In this document: positions 35,022 through 43,877 of the stretch, piece by piece
How the letters are laid out: every line of letters begins with the position of its first letter
How positions within the stretch are numbered: the stretch's first letter is position 1
From: an uncultured Bacteroidales bacterium
Lineage (GTDB): Bacteria > Bacteroidota > Bacteroidia > Bacteroidales > UBA932
Length of the DNA: 52,630 bases
Direction: 5' to 3'
NCBI GenBank assembly: GCA_900319975.1
Contig: ONQP01000019.1
Span: 1-52,630, forward strand
Made by a program: the position numbers and the translations under genes
Notes under the pieces: generated by a model
The model's input: only the letters and a program-made list of their open reading frames with translations
Told to the model about the DNA's origin: nothing
Databases searched by the model: none

Positions 35022-36413
35022 ATGGACCAATTTACCAAAGAAGGCCGAAAACTTAGACCCAGAAAGACGGCGGGACCCCGTCCCAGCTCCGAGAAAGTGG
35101 AGTACACGCCCGGCGCGCACAGAAGCGAGGGCGAACACAGAAGCAACAATTATGAAGGACACCGCAGCTATGGCGAAGGCCGTCCGCAGCGCCCCTACGG
35201 CGAGAGCCGTGGCAACTACGGCGGCAACCGCGGCGGCAGCTACGGCAACCGCGACAACCGCGGGTTCGGCGGTCGCAACAGCTACGGCGACAACCGCGGC
35301 GGCTACGGTGAGAACCGCGGCTACGGCGAGCGTCGCAGCTATGGCGACAACCGCGAGGGCGGCGAGCGCCGCTCCTACGGCGAGAACCGTTCCTACGGCG
35401 AGGGCCGCAGCAATTACGGCGAGAACCGCGGCAACAGCTACGGCGAGCGCCGGCCGCGCCAGTACGGCGAGAACCGCGGCGGCTACGGCAACCGCAACGA
35501 AGGCCGCAGCTACGGCGAGGGCCGCAGTTTCGGCGGCCGCAAGCCGATGGGCGCCGGCAAGCCGAAGAGCAAGAAGCCGGGCCGCAAGCCCAACTTCACC
35601 CGTGAATCCACGGAAGGCATCAACCGCATGATCAGCCGCCGTCCCGTCGTGAACGGCAGCGAGAGCACCGAGGCACCGTATCCGATGCCCATCCAGGACA
35701 CCGTCCGCCTCAACAAGTTCATCGCCAATTCGGGCGTCTGCTCCCGCCGGGAGGCCGACACCCTCATCCAGGCCGGTGTCGTGACCGTCAACGGCGAGGT
35801 GGTGACCGAGCTCGGTACCAAAGTCAATATCTTCACCGACGACATCCGTTTCAACGGCCAGCGTCTCAAGGGCGAGGAGAAGGTCTACATCGTGATGAAC
35901 AAGCCCAAGGGCTTCGTGACCACGGCCAGCGACCCCCACGCCGAGAAGACCGTCGTCGACCTCGTCAAGAACTGCCCCGCCCGCGTCTATCCGGTGGGCC
36001 GTCTGGACAAGAACACGACCGGCGTGCTGATGCTGACCAACGACGGCGAGATCGCCGAACGCCTCACGCATCCTTCCTACGATAAGAAGAAGATTTACCA
36101 GGTCGCCCTCGACCGCCCGCTCAGCCAGGAAGACTTCGACAAGATCCTGTCCGGCATCGAGCTCTCCGACGGCGAGGTCAAGGCCGACGAGCTGGAATAC
36201 ATCGACGAGAAAGACAAGCGCAAGCTCGGCATCGAGATCCACTCCGGCAAGAACCGCATCGTCCGCCGCATCTTCGAGACCCTGGGCTACACCGTCAAGG
36301 CGCTGGACCGCGTCTATTTCGCGGGCCTGACCAAGAAGGGCCTCAAGAAGGGTGAGTGGCGCTACCTCACCGAGGGCGAGACCAACATTCTGAAGATGGG
36401 GGCTTACGTATAA
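35022..36413 (+). CDS. rluB: RluB/RsuA-type 23S rRNA pseudouridine synthase with a long RGY-rich N-terminus
   Basis: The 463-residue protein carries the enzyme in its second half: an S4 RNA-binding domain at about 228-275 (RLNKFIANSGVCSRREAD) and the synthase domain with catalytic Asp in VGRLDKNTTGVLMLTNDG (near residue 328) and the C-terminal IHSGKNRIVRRIFE. Roughly residues 40-190 are a repetitive Tyr-Gly-Glu-Asn-Arg extension resembling RGG RNA-binding tails. ATG 35022 is used; a GTG just before it overlaps the tonB stop. era overlaps its stop (TAATG). Confidence 0.93.
   Translation: MDQFTKEGRKLRPRKTAGPRPSSEKVEYTPGAHRSEGEHRSNNYEGHRSYGEGRPQRPYGESRGNYGGNRGGSYGNRDNRGFGGRNSYGDNRGGYGENRGYGERRSYGDNREGGERRSYGENRSYGEGRSNYGENRGNSYGERRPRQYGENRGGYGNRNEGRSYGEGRSFGGRKPMGAGKPKSKKPGRKPNFTRESTEGINRMISRRPVVNGSESTEAPYPMPIQDTVRLNKFIANSGVCSRREADTLIQAGVVTVNGEVVTELGTKVNIFTDDIRFNGQRLKGEEKVYIVMNKPKGFVTTASDPHAEKTVVDLVKNCPARVYPVGRLDKNTTGVLMLTNDGEIAERLTHPSYDKKKIYQVALDRPLSQEDFDKILSGIELSDGEVKADELEYIDEKDKRKLGIEIHSGKNRIVRRIFETLGYTVKALDRVYFAGLTKKGLKKGEWRYLTEGETNILKMGAYV
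35190..35545 (+). repeat. Coding RGY/YGE tandem tract in rluB
   Basis: Imperfect units of about 15-24 bases encode repeated YGEN-R-G, SYGE-R and GGYG-N-R motifs. The DNA is dominated by TACGGCGAG and AACCGCGGC. This is low-complexity coding sequence, likely to vary in length between strains. Confidence 0.85.
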
Positions 36414-37294
36414 TGGCGCACCGCTCGGGATTCGTTTGCATCATCGGCAACCCGAACGTCGGGAAATCGACGCTGATGAACGCGCTGGTGGGCGAGAAGC
36501 TCTCCATCGTGACGGCGAAGGCGCAGACGACGCGCCATCGCATCATGGGCATCGTGAACGGGGATGACTGGCAGATCGTTTACTCCGATACGCCGGGCAT
36601 CCTCAAGCCCAACTACCGGCTCCAGCAGAACATGATGAATTTTGTCGACGGCGCCATCGGCGACGCCGACATCATCCTCTATGTCACGGACACGGTCGAG
36701 ACGCCCGACAAGAACAGCGAGTACGTGGAGAAGCTCTCCCACGTGGAGTGCCCCGTCATCGTGGTCGTCAACAAGATCGACGTCAGCGACCAGGCCCGTG
36801 TCGTGGAGCTGCTCGGCTACTGGAAGGAGAAACTCCCCGCGGCGACGGTCATCCCCGCCTCCGCGCAGGAGCGCTTCAACCTCGAGAGCATCCTCGACGC
36901 CGTGCTGGAGCGCCTGCCCGAGTGCCCGCCGTGGTTCGACAAGGACGCCTTCACGGACAAGAACCTCCGTTTCTTCGCATCGGAGATCATCCGGGAGAAG
37001 ATCCTCCTCAACTACAAGGAGGAGATCCCCTACTGCTGCGAAGTCGGCATCGAGTCCTTCAAGGAAGGCGCGGAACGCTACGACATCGGCGCCGTCATCT
37101 ATGTGATGCGCGAGTCACAGAAAGGCATCATCATCGGCCGCCAGGGAGCCGCCCTGAAGAAGGTCGGCACCCAGGCCCGCATCGAGATGGAAGACTTCTT
37201 CCAGAAGAAGGTCTTCCTGCAGATATACGTCAAGGTGGATCCCGACTGGCGGGAGAGCCGGCGCGAATTGCGCAAATTCGGATACGAAGAGTAG
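36413..37294 (+). CDS. era: GTPase Era
   Basis: The 293-residue essential GTPase binds 16S rRNA and helps mature the 30S subunit. G1 is GNPNVGKST, G3 SDTPGI, G4 NKID. The C-terminal KH domain contains GIIIGRQGAALKKVG. ATG 36413 overlaps the rluB stop and gives the usual MAHRSGFV start; the longer frame reaching back to 36356 is not needed. Confidence 0.97.
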   Translation: MAHRSGFVCIIGNPNVGKSTLMNALVGEKLSIVTAKAQTTRHRIMGIVNGDDWQIVYSDTPGILKPNYRLQQNMMNFVDGAIGDADIILYVTDTVETPDKNSEYVEKLSHVECPVIVVVNKIDVSDQARVVELLGYWKEKLPAATVIPASAQERFNLESILDAVLERLPECPPWFDKDAFTDKNLRFFASEIIREKILLNYKEEIPYCCEVGIESFKEGAERYDIGAVIYVMRESQKGIIIGRQGAALKKVGTQARIEMEDFFQKKVFLQIYVKVDPDWRESRRELRKFGYEE

Positions 37295-37297
37295 AAT

Positions 37298-40063
37298 ATG
37301 GAAGAAGAGAACATCATCACCCCCGAAGAAACCGTAGAAGAAGAACAGATCATCGAAGAGGAAGGCCCTTCCTCGGGGCGCTTTGACAGGCTGCTCGGCA
37401 GCGACGCACGCAAGTTCAAGCTCTCCGGGATGTTCAAGGACTGGTACCTGGATTACGCGTCTTACGTGATCCTGCACCGCGCCGTCCCCCACATCGTGGA
37501 CGGCCTCAAGCCGGTGCAGCGCCGCGTGCTGCACGCCATGTACAGGATGGACGACGGCGCCTACACCAAGGTCGCCAACATCGTCGGCCAGGCCATGCAA
37601 TACCATCCCCACGGCGACCAGTCCATCCTCGGCGCCCTCGTCCAGCTGGGCCAGAAAGGCCTCACCGTGGACTGCCAGGGAAACTGGGGTAGCATCCTCA
37701 CGGGCGACTCCAACGCCGCGCCCCGATACATCGAAGCCCGGCTCAGCAAGTTTGCCAAAGAGGTGGTGTTCGACCCGAAGGTGACCCACTGGATGAACTC
37801 CTACGACGGGCGCAACCAGGAGCCGACCGAGCTCCCGGTACGTTTCCCGCTCCTGCTCGCGCAGGGCACGGAGGGCATCGGCGTAGGCCTCGCCTCCAAG
37901 ATCCTTCCGCACAACTTCAACGAGCTGCTCGACGCCTCCGTGGCCATCCTCGAAGGCAAGCCGTACGAGATCTATCCCGATTTCCCGACGGGCGGCTTCG
38001 CCGACTGCAGCAAATATATGCAGGGCAAGCGCGGCGGCTCCGTCAAGGTGCGCGCCCGCATCGAGAAGATCGACAAGAACACGGTCGCCATCACGGAGAT
38101 CCCCTACGGCAAATACACCCGCGACCTGATCGATTCCATCCTCAAGGCCAAGGACAAGGGCAAGATCAAGATCAAGAAGATCGAAGACATGACCACGGAC
38201 AAGGTGGACATCCTGATCCACCTGCCCAACGACGTGTCCCCCGACAAGACCATCGACGCGCTCTACGCGTTCACGGACTGCGAGATCAACATCGCCCCCA
38301 ACGCCTGCGTGATCAAGGACAACAAGCCGGTGTTCATCACGGTCAACGAGATCCTCGAATACGGCACCTTCCACACCCGCGACCTGCTGCTCCAGGAGCT
38401 GCAGATCAAGCTGGACGAGCTGGAGGCCGACTGGCACTACAGCTCCCTGGAGCGCATCTTCTTCGAGAACCGCATCTACAAGGTCCTCGAGCAGGACCAG
38501 CGCGACTGGGACACCCAGATCCAGGACATCTTCACGCAGATGAAGATGTACCAGGACCTCTTCCGCCGCGAGATCATCCTGGACGACATCCTCAAGCTCG
38601 TGGAGAAGCCGGTGCGCAAGATCTCCAAGTTCGACACCAAGGCCATCGACGAGAAGATCCTCGCCCTGGAGGAGCAGATGGCGGTCGTGCGCGACAACAT
38701 CGAGCACATCGACCGCTACACCATCGACTGGTTCAAGGCGCTGAAGAAGAAATACGGCAAGGACTTCCCGCGCCGCACCGAGCTGACCGGCTTCGAGACC
38801 ATCACGGCCACCAAGGTCATCAACAACAACGCCAAGCTCCAGGCCAACCTGGCCGAGGGCTTCGTGGGCATCGGGCTCAAGCGCGACGACGGCGGCGAGT
38901 TCATCTGCGACTGCTCCGACCTTTCCGAGATCATCGTCATCGGCAAGGACGGCAAGTACCGCATCACCAAGGTCGAGGACAAGGCCTTCTTCGGCAAGGA
39001 CCTGCTCTACGTGGGCCTGTTCAACCGCGGCGACTCCCGGACGATCTACAACGTCATCTACCGCGAGGGCAAGACCTCCATCTACTACGCCAAGCGTTTC
39101 GCCATCACGTCCGTGACGCGCGACAAGGAATACGACATCACCACCGGCGCCGCCGGCTCGCAGATCGTCTGGTTCTCCGCCAACCACAACGGCGAGGCCG
39201 AGACCGTGCGCGTGCAGCTGCGTCCGAAACCGAAGCTCAAGAAGACGAGCTTCGAGTACGATTTCTCCACGCTCGCGGTCAAGAGCAAGACGGCCCGCGG
39301 CAACCTGGTGAGCAAGAACGTCATCAGCCGCATCACGCTCAAGAGCAAGGGCGTCAGCACCATCGCCGGCAAGGACATCTGGTACGACACCGACATCCAG
39401 AAGCTCAACGACGACGGCCACGGCATCTACCTGGGCCAGTTCAAGGACGACGACAAGGTGCTCGCCGTGTTCAAGAACGGCACCTTCTACACCACTTCCT
39501 ACGACCTGGTCAACCGCTACCAGGGAGACGTGCTGCTGATCGAGAAATTCGATCCGGACAAAACCTTCACCGCCCTCTACTGGGACGGCGCCGTGAAGAG
39601 CTTCTACGTCAAGCGCTTCTCCTTCGTGCCCAGCGACAACACCCCGGTCAGCTTCATCTCCGACGCTCCCAAGTCCTATCTCGTGGAGCTCAGCGGCGAC
39701 CGCCACCCGCGCTACGAGGTGGTCTGGAAGCTCTCGGACAAGGAGCCCGAGGCCATCGTGGCCGAGGACTGGATCGGCAAGAAGGGCATCGCCGCCAAGG
39801 GCAAGAAGTGCGCCGAGCGCGGCGAGGTCAAGACCGTGCGATTCATAGAGCCGCTCATCGTGGAAGAACCGGAGGAGGAGATCCCCGATCAGGTCGGGGA
39901 TGACGAGGCCATCCAGCCGGAGGACAATGCCGCCCCGGGCAGCTCCCCTGTCGTTCCGGGCGGTTCCCCTGTCATTCTGAGCGACAGCGAAGAATCTCCC
40001 GAGGCCCTCGACGATGTCCCGGACCTCCCCGGCGACCTCTTCGACGAGCCGACGCTGTTCTAG
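37298..40063 (+). CDS. parC: DNA topoisomerase IV subunit A
   Basis: The 921-residue type IIA topoisomerase subunit decatenates chromosomes. The breakage-reunion domain contains VDGLKPVQRRVLHAMY and catalytic Tyr144 in PRYIEARLS. The helical tower and C-terminal beta-pinwheel follow (LYVGLFNRGDSRTIYNVIYR). An acidic N-terminal extension of about 30 residues is present. The last 60 residues (from PDQVGDDE) are low-complexity and appear to be translated repeat DNA rather than part of the fold. It is most likely ParC of the Bacteroidota type; its start follows era by 3 bases. Confidence 0.9.
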   Translation: MEEENIITPEETVEEEQIIEEEGPSSGRFDRLLGSDARKFKLSGMFKDWYLDYASYVILHRAVPHIVDGLKPVQRRVLHAMYRMDDGAYTKVANIVGQAMQYHPHGDQSILGALVQLGQKGLTVDCQGNWGSILTGDSNAAPRYIEARLSKFAKEVVFDPKVTHWMNSYDGRNQEPTELPVRFPLLLAQGTEGIGVGLASKILPHNFNELLDASVAILEGKPYEIYPDFPTGGFADCSKYMQGKRGGSVKVRARIEKIDKNTVAITEIPYGKYTRDLIDSILKAKDKGKIKIKKIEDMTTDKVDILIHLPNDVSPDKTIDALYAFTDCEINIAPNACVIKDNKPVFITVNEILEYGTFHTRDLLLQELQIKLDELEADWHYSSLERIFFENRIYKVLEQDQRDWDTQIQDIFTQMKMYQDLFRREIILDDILKLVEKPVRKISKFDTKAIDEKILALEEQMAVVRDNIEHIDRYTIDWFKALKKKYGKDFPRRTELTGFETITATKVINNNAKLQANLAEGFVGIGLKRDDGGEFICDCSDLSEIIVIGKDGKYRITKVEDKAFFGKDLLYVGLFNRGDSRTIYNVIYREGKTSIYYAKRFAITSVTRDKEYDITTGAAGSQIVWFSANHNGEAETVRVQLRPKPKLKKTSFEYDFSTLAVKSKTARGNLVSKNVISRITLKSKGVSTIAGKDIWYDTDIQKLNDDGHGIYLGQFKDDDKVLAVFKNGTFYTTSYDLVNRYQGDVLLIEKFDPDKTFTALYWDGAVKSFYVKRFSFVPSDNTPVSFISDAPKSYLVELSGDRHPRYEVVWKLSDKEPEAIVAEDWIGKKGIAAKGKKCAERGEVKTVRFIEPLIVEEPEEEIPDQVGDDEAIQPEDNAAPGSSPVVPGGSPVILSDSEESPEALDDVPDLPGDLFDEPTLF
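39881..39901 (+). repeat. Repeat-like inverted sequence inside the parC 3' end
   Basis: ATCCCCGA-TCAGG-TCGGGGAT is a perfect 8-bp inverted repeat, encoding IPDQVGD in the parC frame. The same type of ATCCCCGA...TCGGGGAT unit is a familiar dispersed palindrome in many bacterial genomes. Confidence 0.6.
39971..40000 (+). repeat. Dispersed-repeat-like segment inside the parC 3' end
   Basis: The segment contains GTCATTCTGAGCGACAGCGA followed by AGAATCTCCC, close to a repeat commonly seen scattered through Bacteroidota genomes (CATTCTGAGCG...GAAGAATCTC). In the parC frame it encodes VILSDSEESP. Confidence 0.6.
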
Positions 40064-40118
40064 CCCTCCCCTCCATCCTCAAATAAGGCCATTTTTGAGG
40101 ACATACCCCAATTAATAC

Positions 40119-40147
40119 GCCTCCCGTCCTCACGGGAGGCTGTTTTT
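40119..40147 (+). terminator. Intrinsic terminator after parC
   Basis: GCCTCCCGT-CCTC-ACGGGAGGC followed by TGTTTTT: a 9-bp perfect stem. An extra weaker CCTCAAA/TTTGAGG stem (40077-40100) precedes it. The rest of 40064-40246 holds no gene that I can support. Confidence 0.85.
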
Positions 40148-40246
40148 GAGGATAGGTAGTAATCGCTCCTGAAGCTTCTTAAAAAATTGTGTTGGAGCGA
40201 GGACAGTCATCCAGGCCATTCCCTGTAAATGACGGAGATTTGAACA

Positions 40247-40375
40247 TCATGATTTTGAAGAATCACGCGTATTCTTGACGAGGCCTTTCTTGGAGAGCCA
40301 ACGAACCACAACGGGAGTAAGGACTCCAGCCATAATCGCTGCGAAGACAATGACGAGAATTTGTTTCCAGTCCAT
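40247..40375 (-). CDS. 42-residue single-pass membrane peptide
   Basis: The short frame starts MDWKQILVIVFAAIMAGV, gives one hydrophobic helix of about 20 residues, then a Pro and a basic cytoplasmic-type tail (VVVRWLSKKGLVKNTRDSSKS). A full TAnnTTTG box (40400-40407) lies 25 bases upstream, supporting expression. It is similar in style to small TM peptides or type I toxin-like peptides, but I do not recognise a family, and no antisense RNA is evident. Confidence 0.55.
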   Translation of the reverse strand: MDWKQILVIVFAAIMAGVLTPVVVRWLSKKGLVKNTRDSSKS

Positions 40376-40399
40376 ATAATATTGATTATTATTTCATCG

Positions 40400-40407
40400 C
40401 AAAAGTA
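40400..40407 (-). promoter_or_regulatory. -7 box TACTTTTG for the 42-residue peptide
   Basis: TACTTTTG on the minus strand is a full TAnnTTTG match. No TTG at the expected -33 distance; it lies immediately beyond the terminator of the upstream operon. Confidence 0.55.
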
Positions 40408-40451
40408 AAAAAACAAAATGCGTGACGCCGTCTTGACAAAATGGCCGTCAC
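40408..40451 (-). terminator. Probable terminator of the YcaO/ABC operon
   Basis: On the minus strand GTGACG (40446-40451) pairs with CGTCAC (40422-40427), extended by two more pairs with a bulge, and is followed by a T-rich stretch (ATTTTGTTTTTTT). It lies 18 bases after the stop of the barrel receptor gene. Confidence 0.6.
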
Positions 40452-40468
40452 CAAGGGAAAAGGATTCC

Positions 40469-43111
40469 TTACAAATAATACTTGACTCTCAGAAGCAAGT
40501 TCCCTGGAATCGTATACAACGAACGGAAGCTCCGTATATTGTCCTCCATCACGATCTCATTCCAGGTGTTGTCGTATAGATGCGTCAGGTTATTTCCCTC
40601 CAGCTCAAACTGGAGTTTCTGGTTCTTTAACGTATAACTGCAGCGGGCCCCTACGTTGAGCAGTTTCTGGTCCATCTTGTCCGTAACATTGTACGTATAC
40701 GTTAGGGAAGAGGCTATCCGAAACCTTCCGTTGGTCCAGGATAATTGCAGGAAGGGATCGATCCACCATTGCGACGTCTCGAAATAGTTCCGGAAAACGC
40801 TGTAGTGATACCCCATCCTCGCTTTCGCATTCAGGCCGCGCTTGAAATACGTTTCAACCGACACCTGGACGGAAGGAGACATCGAGGCGCAATCCACCGG
40901 GTTACCCTGGAACAGGCATTGGTAGTTCAACTGGTTGTACTCGACGGTAGACTCGCAGCCCAGGGGGGCGAACGCGAAGCGGCGGGAATATTCCAGGTCG
41001 GCGAACAGCGAGGTCTGATGCCCGCCTCTGCGCGGAACCGCCTCCGTCACGAACCCGGTCGTGCGATAATCGTAAGAGACCACATCGTCGGAGACGCTGT
41101 AGAAACAGCTTGCCTTCACCTGCGTCCCCCTGAACTGGTCGACGAGGACGTAGATAGCCTGCAGACGTTGCCGGCGTTCGAATCCGGCGACATCCAGGTC
41201 CGTCCAGTAATATTTGTCATAGGAGCCGATACGCACACCCGCCAGATAATCATCCAGGGAATACGGAGTATAGGTCCGGGTATAACTCAGGGTCAGTTTG
41301 CCGAACGAGACGGCGTCCACGGTAATCCCGACATGCGGATCGAACCGGACGGCAGACTCCGACAGGCGCCTGTCCTTATTGTTGACCGACAATTGCAGGA
41401 AACGCAAGGCGCCACCGACCTGGAACTGGAAGACCCCCTTGTTCTTGTGAAGTCTCAGGGTCAGCTGTTGCTGCCGGTAATCCCTCTCGACCGACTGGTC
41501 GTGGAACGTTCTTTCGCCATCCTCCAGCAGCAGGATCCCTTCCCTTGACTTCTGGAAATCAGCCTTGAGGCTTGTACGCAGGTAATACTTCGGGGCCAGC
41601 GTCAGGAGGTAGCTGGCTTCGGCGGCCAGCTGGTGCCGGCTTTCCGGATTCTCCTGACGGAGGTTCAGCATCCCGACCGGGAAATGCGGCATGAACGGGA
41701 AGTGGACCGTATCCGCCACCATGACCAGCGTCGTCGGCGAGGACGAGTATTGCTGGGTGACATTCAGGGACAGGATATCATCCCGGATTTTCCTGATGAA
41801 GGTCAGGGACTGATTGGCCGTCAGGCCCTTCTTCTTCCAGACCGGGGAGTAGGTATGTCCGGACTGCGCGATTCCCGTTCCGTGCAGCTTGTCGTTGTAG
41901 AACACGTCGCCGCGGTAATGCAGATTGGTTTTCTGCGAAGGAGAGTACAGGACATCCAGCATCCCGTAGAAGGAACTGACCCGGTTCGTATCGCGGACGT
42001 CCTTCAAGTTCGCCGCCAGGCCGTCCAGGAAAGAGTACTCTTCCTGGACCTGGGAGAAAGTCCTGTTCAGGTTGACCCAGGCGGATCCCTCCAGCTTCAG
42101 TTTCGAATTCGGCTGCGAATAGAAGTTGAGCGCAGCCAGGCCGTTGTCGTTCCGGTAGATGTTGCTGTCCGTCGTCAGGAAATCAAGCAGGTTGTCGTCC
42201 ACTTCCAGATTGTCGTTCATGCTGGAAATCACGGACGAGATGCCACCTTTCATACTGAAATAGTCCGAAAGGGAAAGGAGCGGGACGCCCGTGTTGTTGG
42301 CCGTCGCGGACACCGACCACATCGTCTTCTCCCGCAGGAGGAGGAGATTGTTGTTGGTCTCGAACTTGCTGGCGATGCCGCCCGCGAGATTCAGATGCCC
42401 CGAAAGCCGGCCGATGAACGTGTCCTTCACCTTGATGTTGATAGCCTTTGCCTCATGCGTCTGGAACCCGTTGAGGATATCGAAATCTGAATAATTGTTG
42501 ATGACCTCGACTTTATCCGCCAGGTCGGCCGAGAGATTGTTCGTGGCGATCTGCACGTTATCCTTGAACAGATTGTTGCCGTTCAGCAGGATCGTCTGCA
42601 CCTGCTCTCCCTGCGCCTGTACGCGCCCCGTCTTGTCGACGCTGATTCCCGGGAGTTTGTCCAGCAGGTCTCCCAGCGTTTCCTCGCCGCCATCCATGAA
42701 GGCCCCCGGATTGTACCGGAGCGTATCCCCGATGATCTGGACCGGCATGAATTTCTCCTCGACGACGGCCCCTTCCAGGAATAGCGCCGATGTTTTCAAG
42801 GGGAAATCGATGACCAGCTCGCTTTCCGGGAACAAGTATGCATTCTCCCGCCGCGTATCATAACCCAGGCACGAAACCGTCAAGGAATACGCGCCGGGGG
42901 CCAGCGCAGGGAATTCATACCTTCCGGCGCCGTCTGTCACAGACACCTGATAACGGGCCGTATCTTTCTGCGGAGCGGCGATCACGGGGATTCCCGACAG
43001 GACCGCTCCCGTATCATCACGTACCCGCCCGCGGATGGCACCGCTCTGGGCGAAAGCCGGGACGAAGGAAGAGATGACCAGAAAGATGGATATGAGCGCA
43101 TTCCGCTTCAT
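40469..43111 (-). CDS. Large outer-membrane barrel/TonB-receptor-like protein of the peptide cluster
   Basis: The 880-residue protein has a signal peptide (MKRNALISIFLVISSF...AFAQ). Next is a carboxypeptidase-regulatory-like domain (AIRGRVRDDTGAVLSGIPVI; about residues 25-110) and a plug-like region (LGDLLDKLPGISVDKTGRVQ, TILLNGNNLFKDNVQ; about 130-215). The rest is a barrel rich in Tyr/Phe strands and ends LLLRVKYYL. This fits the outer-membrane beta-barrel receptors found next to GLPGLI genes. It lies 2 bases after the GLPGLI gene. Role inferred: uptake or export of the cluster's product across the outer membrane, or sensing of it. Confidence 0.85.
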   Translation of the reverse strand: MKRNALISIFLVISSFVPAFAQSGAIRGRVRDDTGAVLSGIPVIAAPQKDTARYQVSVTDGAGRYEFPALAPGAYSLTVSCLGYDTRRENAYLFPESELVIDFPLKTSALFLEGAVVEEKFMPVQIIGDTLRYNPGAFMDGGEETLGDLLDKLPGISVDKTGRVQAQGEQVQTILLNGNNLFKDNVQIATNNLSADLADKVEVINNYSDFDILNGFQTHEAKAINIKVKDTFIGRLSGHLNLAGGIASKFETNNNLLLLREKTMWSVSATANNTGVPLLSLSDYFSMKGGISSVISSMNDNLEVDDNLLDFLTTDSNIYRNDNGLAALNFYSQPNSKLKLEGSAWVNLNRTFSQVQEEYSFLDGLAANLKDVRDTNRVSSFYGMLDVLYSPSQKTNLHYRGDVFYNDKLHGTGIAQSGHTYSPVWKKKGLTANQSLTFIRKIRDDILSLNVTQQYSSSPTTLVMVADTVHFPFMPHFPVGMLNLRQENPESRHQLAAEASYLLTLAPKYYLRTSLKADFQKSREGILLLEDGERTFHDQSVERDYRQQQLTLRLHKNKGVFQFQVGGALRFLQLSVNNKDRRLSESAVRFDPHVGITVDAVSFGKLTLSYTRTYTPYSLDDYLAGVRIGSYDKYYWTDLDVAGFERRQRLQAIYVLVDQFRGTQVKASCFYSVSDDVVSYDYRTTGFVTEAVPRRGGHQTSLFADLEYSRRFAFAPLGCESTVEYNQLNYQCLFQGNPVDCASMSPSVQVSVETYFKRGLNAKARMGYHYSVFRNYFETSQWWIDPFLQLSWTNGRFRIASSLTYTYNVTDKMDQKLLNVGARCSYTLKNQKLQFELEGNNLTHLYDNTWNEIVMEDNIRSFRSLYTIPGNLLLRVKYYL

Positions 43112-43113
43112 CT

Positions 43114-43866
43114 TTACATGCCCATGCTGAACACCGGTCCGGATACGTTCACCATGGCCATCTTTCTCTTGGCCATCTTGATGAACTCCTCCTTGGATAT
43201 TTGTTTCCCCTTGGAGGGCGGCACGATCGGCGTGTTTCCGGCTTCGCCGACACTGTTCGCTATGATATGGCGTTCTTTGCTCTTCAGCTCAAGCACGAGC
43301 CCGGGGAGACCGGTATAAACAGGGCCGTCGGATACGGGTATATTCCTCGTGAACCAGACTTCCGTGGAATCCGTCGTCGAGATGGCCTTGACGCAGGAGT
43401 AACCGGCGATCATCTTCGTCTCGTCGTCCAGGATCTGCCACTGATCCGCCTCCAGGGCGCTCTCGACCAGGTACCTCTTCCCCATCATTTCCTTCTGCTG
43501 GATCTCTTTATGGGCATTGTGGTCCCTATAGGTGATGTCTTCCGGAAGCCGGGAGCTGATGTCCACGGTCTGCCCCATGACCGTCACCTCAAGTTTATCG
43601 ACCTTTTGGCTCTTATATAGACTCTTCCCTTTGTTGTAAGTCAGGACATAGGGCACCTTGACCCCCTGCATGGCCGACTGGATCTGGGCCATGACTCCGC
43701 GACCCATCTCGCCCATCCCCATCTGTTCCTGGGCGGAGCGCATATTGTTGGCAACGTTGGGAACCATCTCGTAGTGGACTTCGATTCCCTGCGACATCAT
43801 TGTTATCGATTGCATGACAAGAAAAATTATTAGACAGATTTTCAATAGAAGGTTTTTGTTATTCAT
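43114..43866 (-). CDS. GLPGLI family exported protein
   Basis: The 250-residue product starts MNNKNLLLKICLIIFLVMQS with a signal peptide ending near MMSQG. It has the family-naming motif GLPGLVLEL near residue 186 and the upstream GYSCVKA and EVWFTRNIPVSDGP segments. GLPGLI proteins (TIGR01200) are secreted Bacteroidota proteins of unknown function, often near peptide-modification genes. ATG 43866 is chosen since longer frames run through the permease gene. It is 11 bases after the permease stop. Confidence 0.88.
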   Translation of the reverse strand: MNNKNLLLKICLIIFLVMQSITMMSQGIEVHYEMVPNVANNMRSAQEQMGMGEMGRGVMAQIQSAMQGVKVPYVLTYNKGKSLYKSQKVDKLEVTVMGQTVDISSRLPEDITYRDHNAHKEIQQKEMMGKRYLVESALEADQWQILDDETKMIAGYSCVKAISTTDSTEVWFTRNIPVSDGPVYTGLPGLVLELKSKERHIIANSVGEAGNTPIVPPSKGKQISKEEFIKMAKRKMAMVNVSGPVFSMGM

Positions 43867-43877
43867 GGCTTTAAATA

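Noticed and set aside
37115-39706. Minus-strand 863-codon frame through era and parC
   Set aside because: It lies opposite two intact conserved genes and shows only shadow-type composition.
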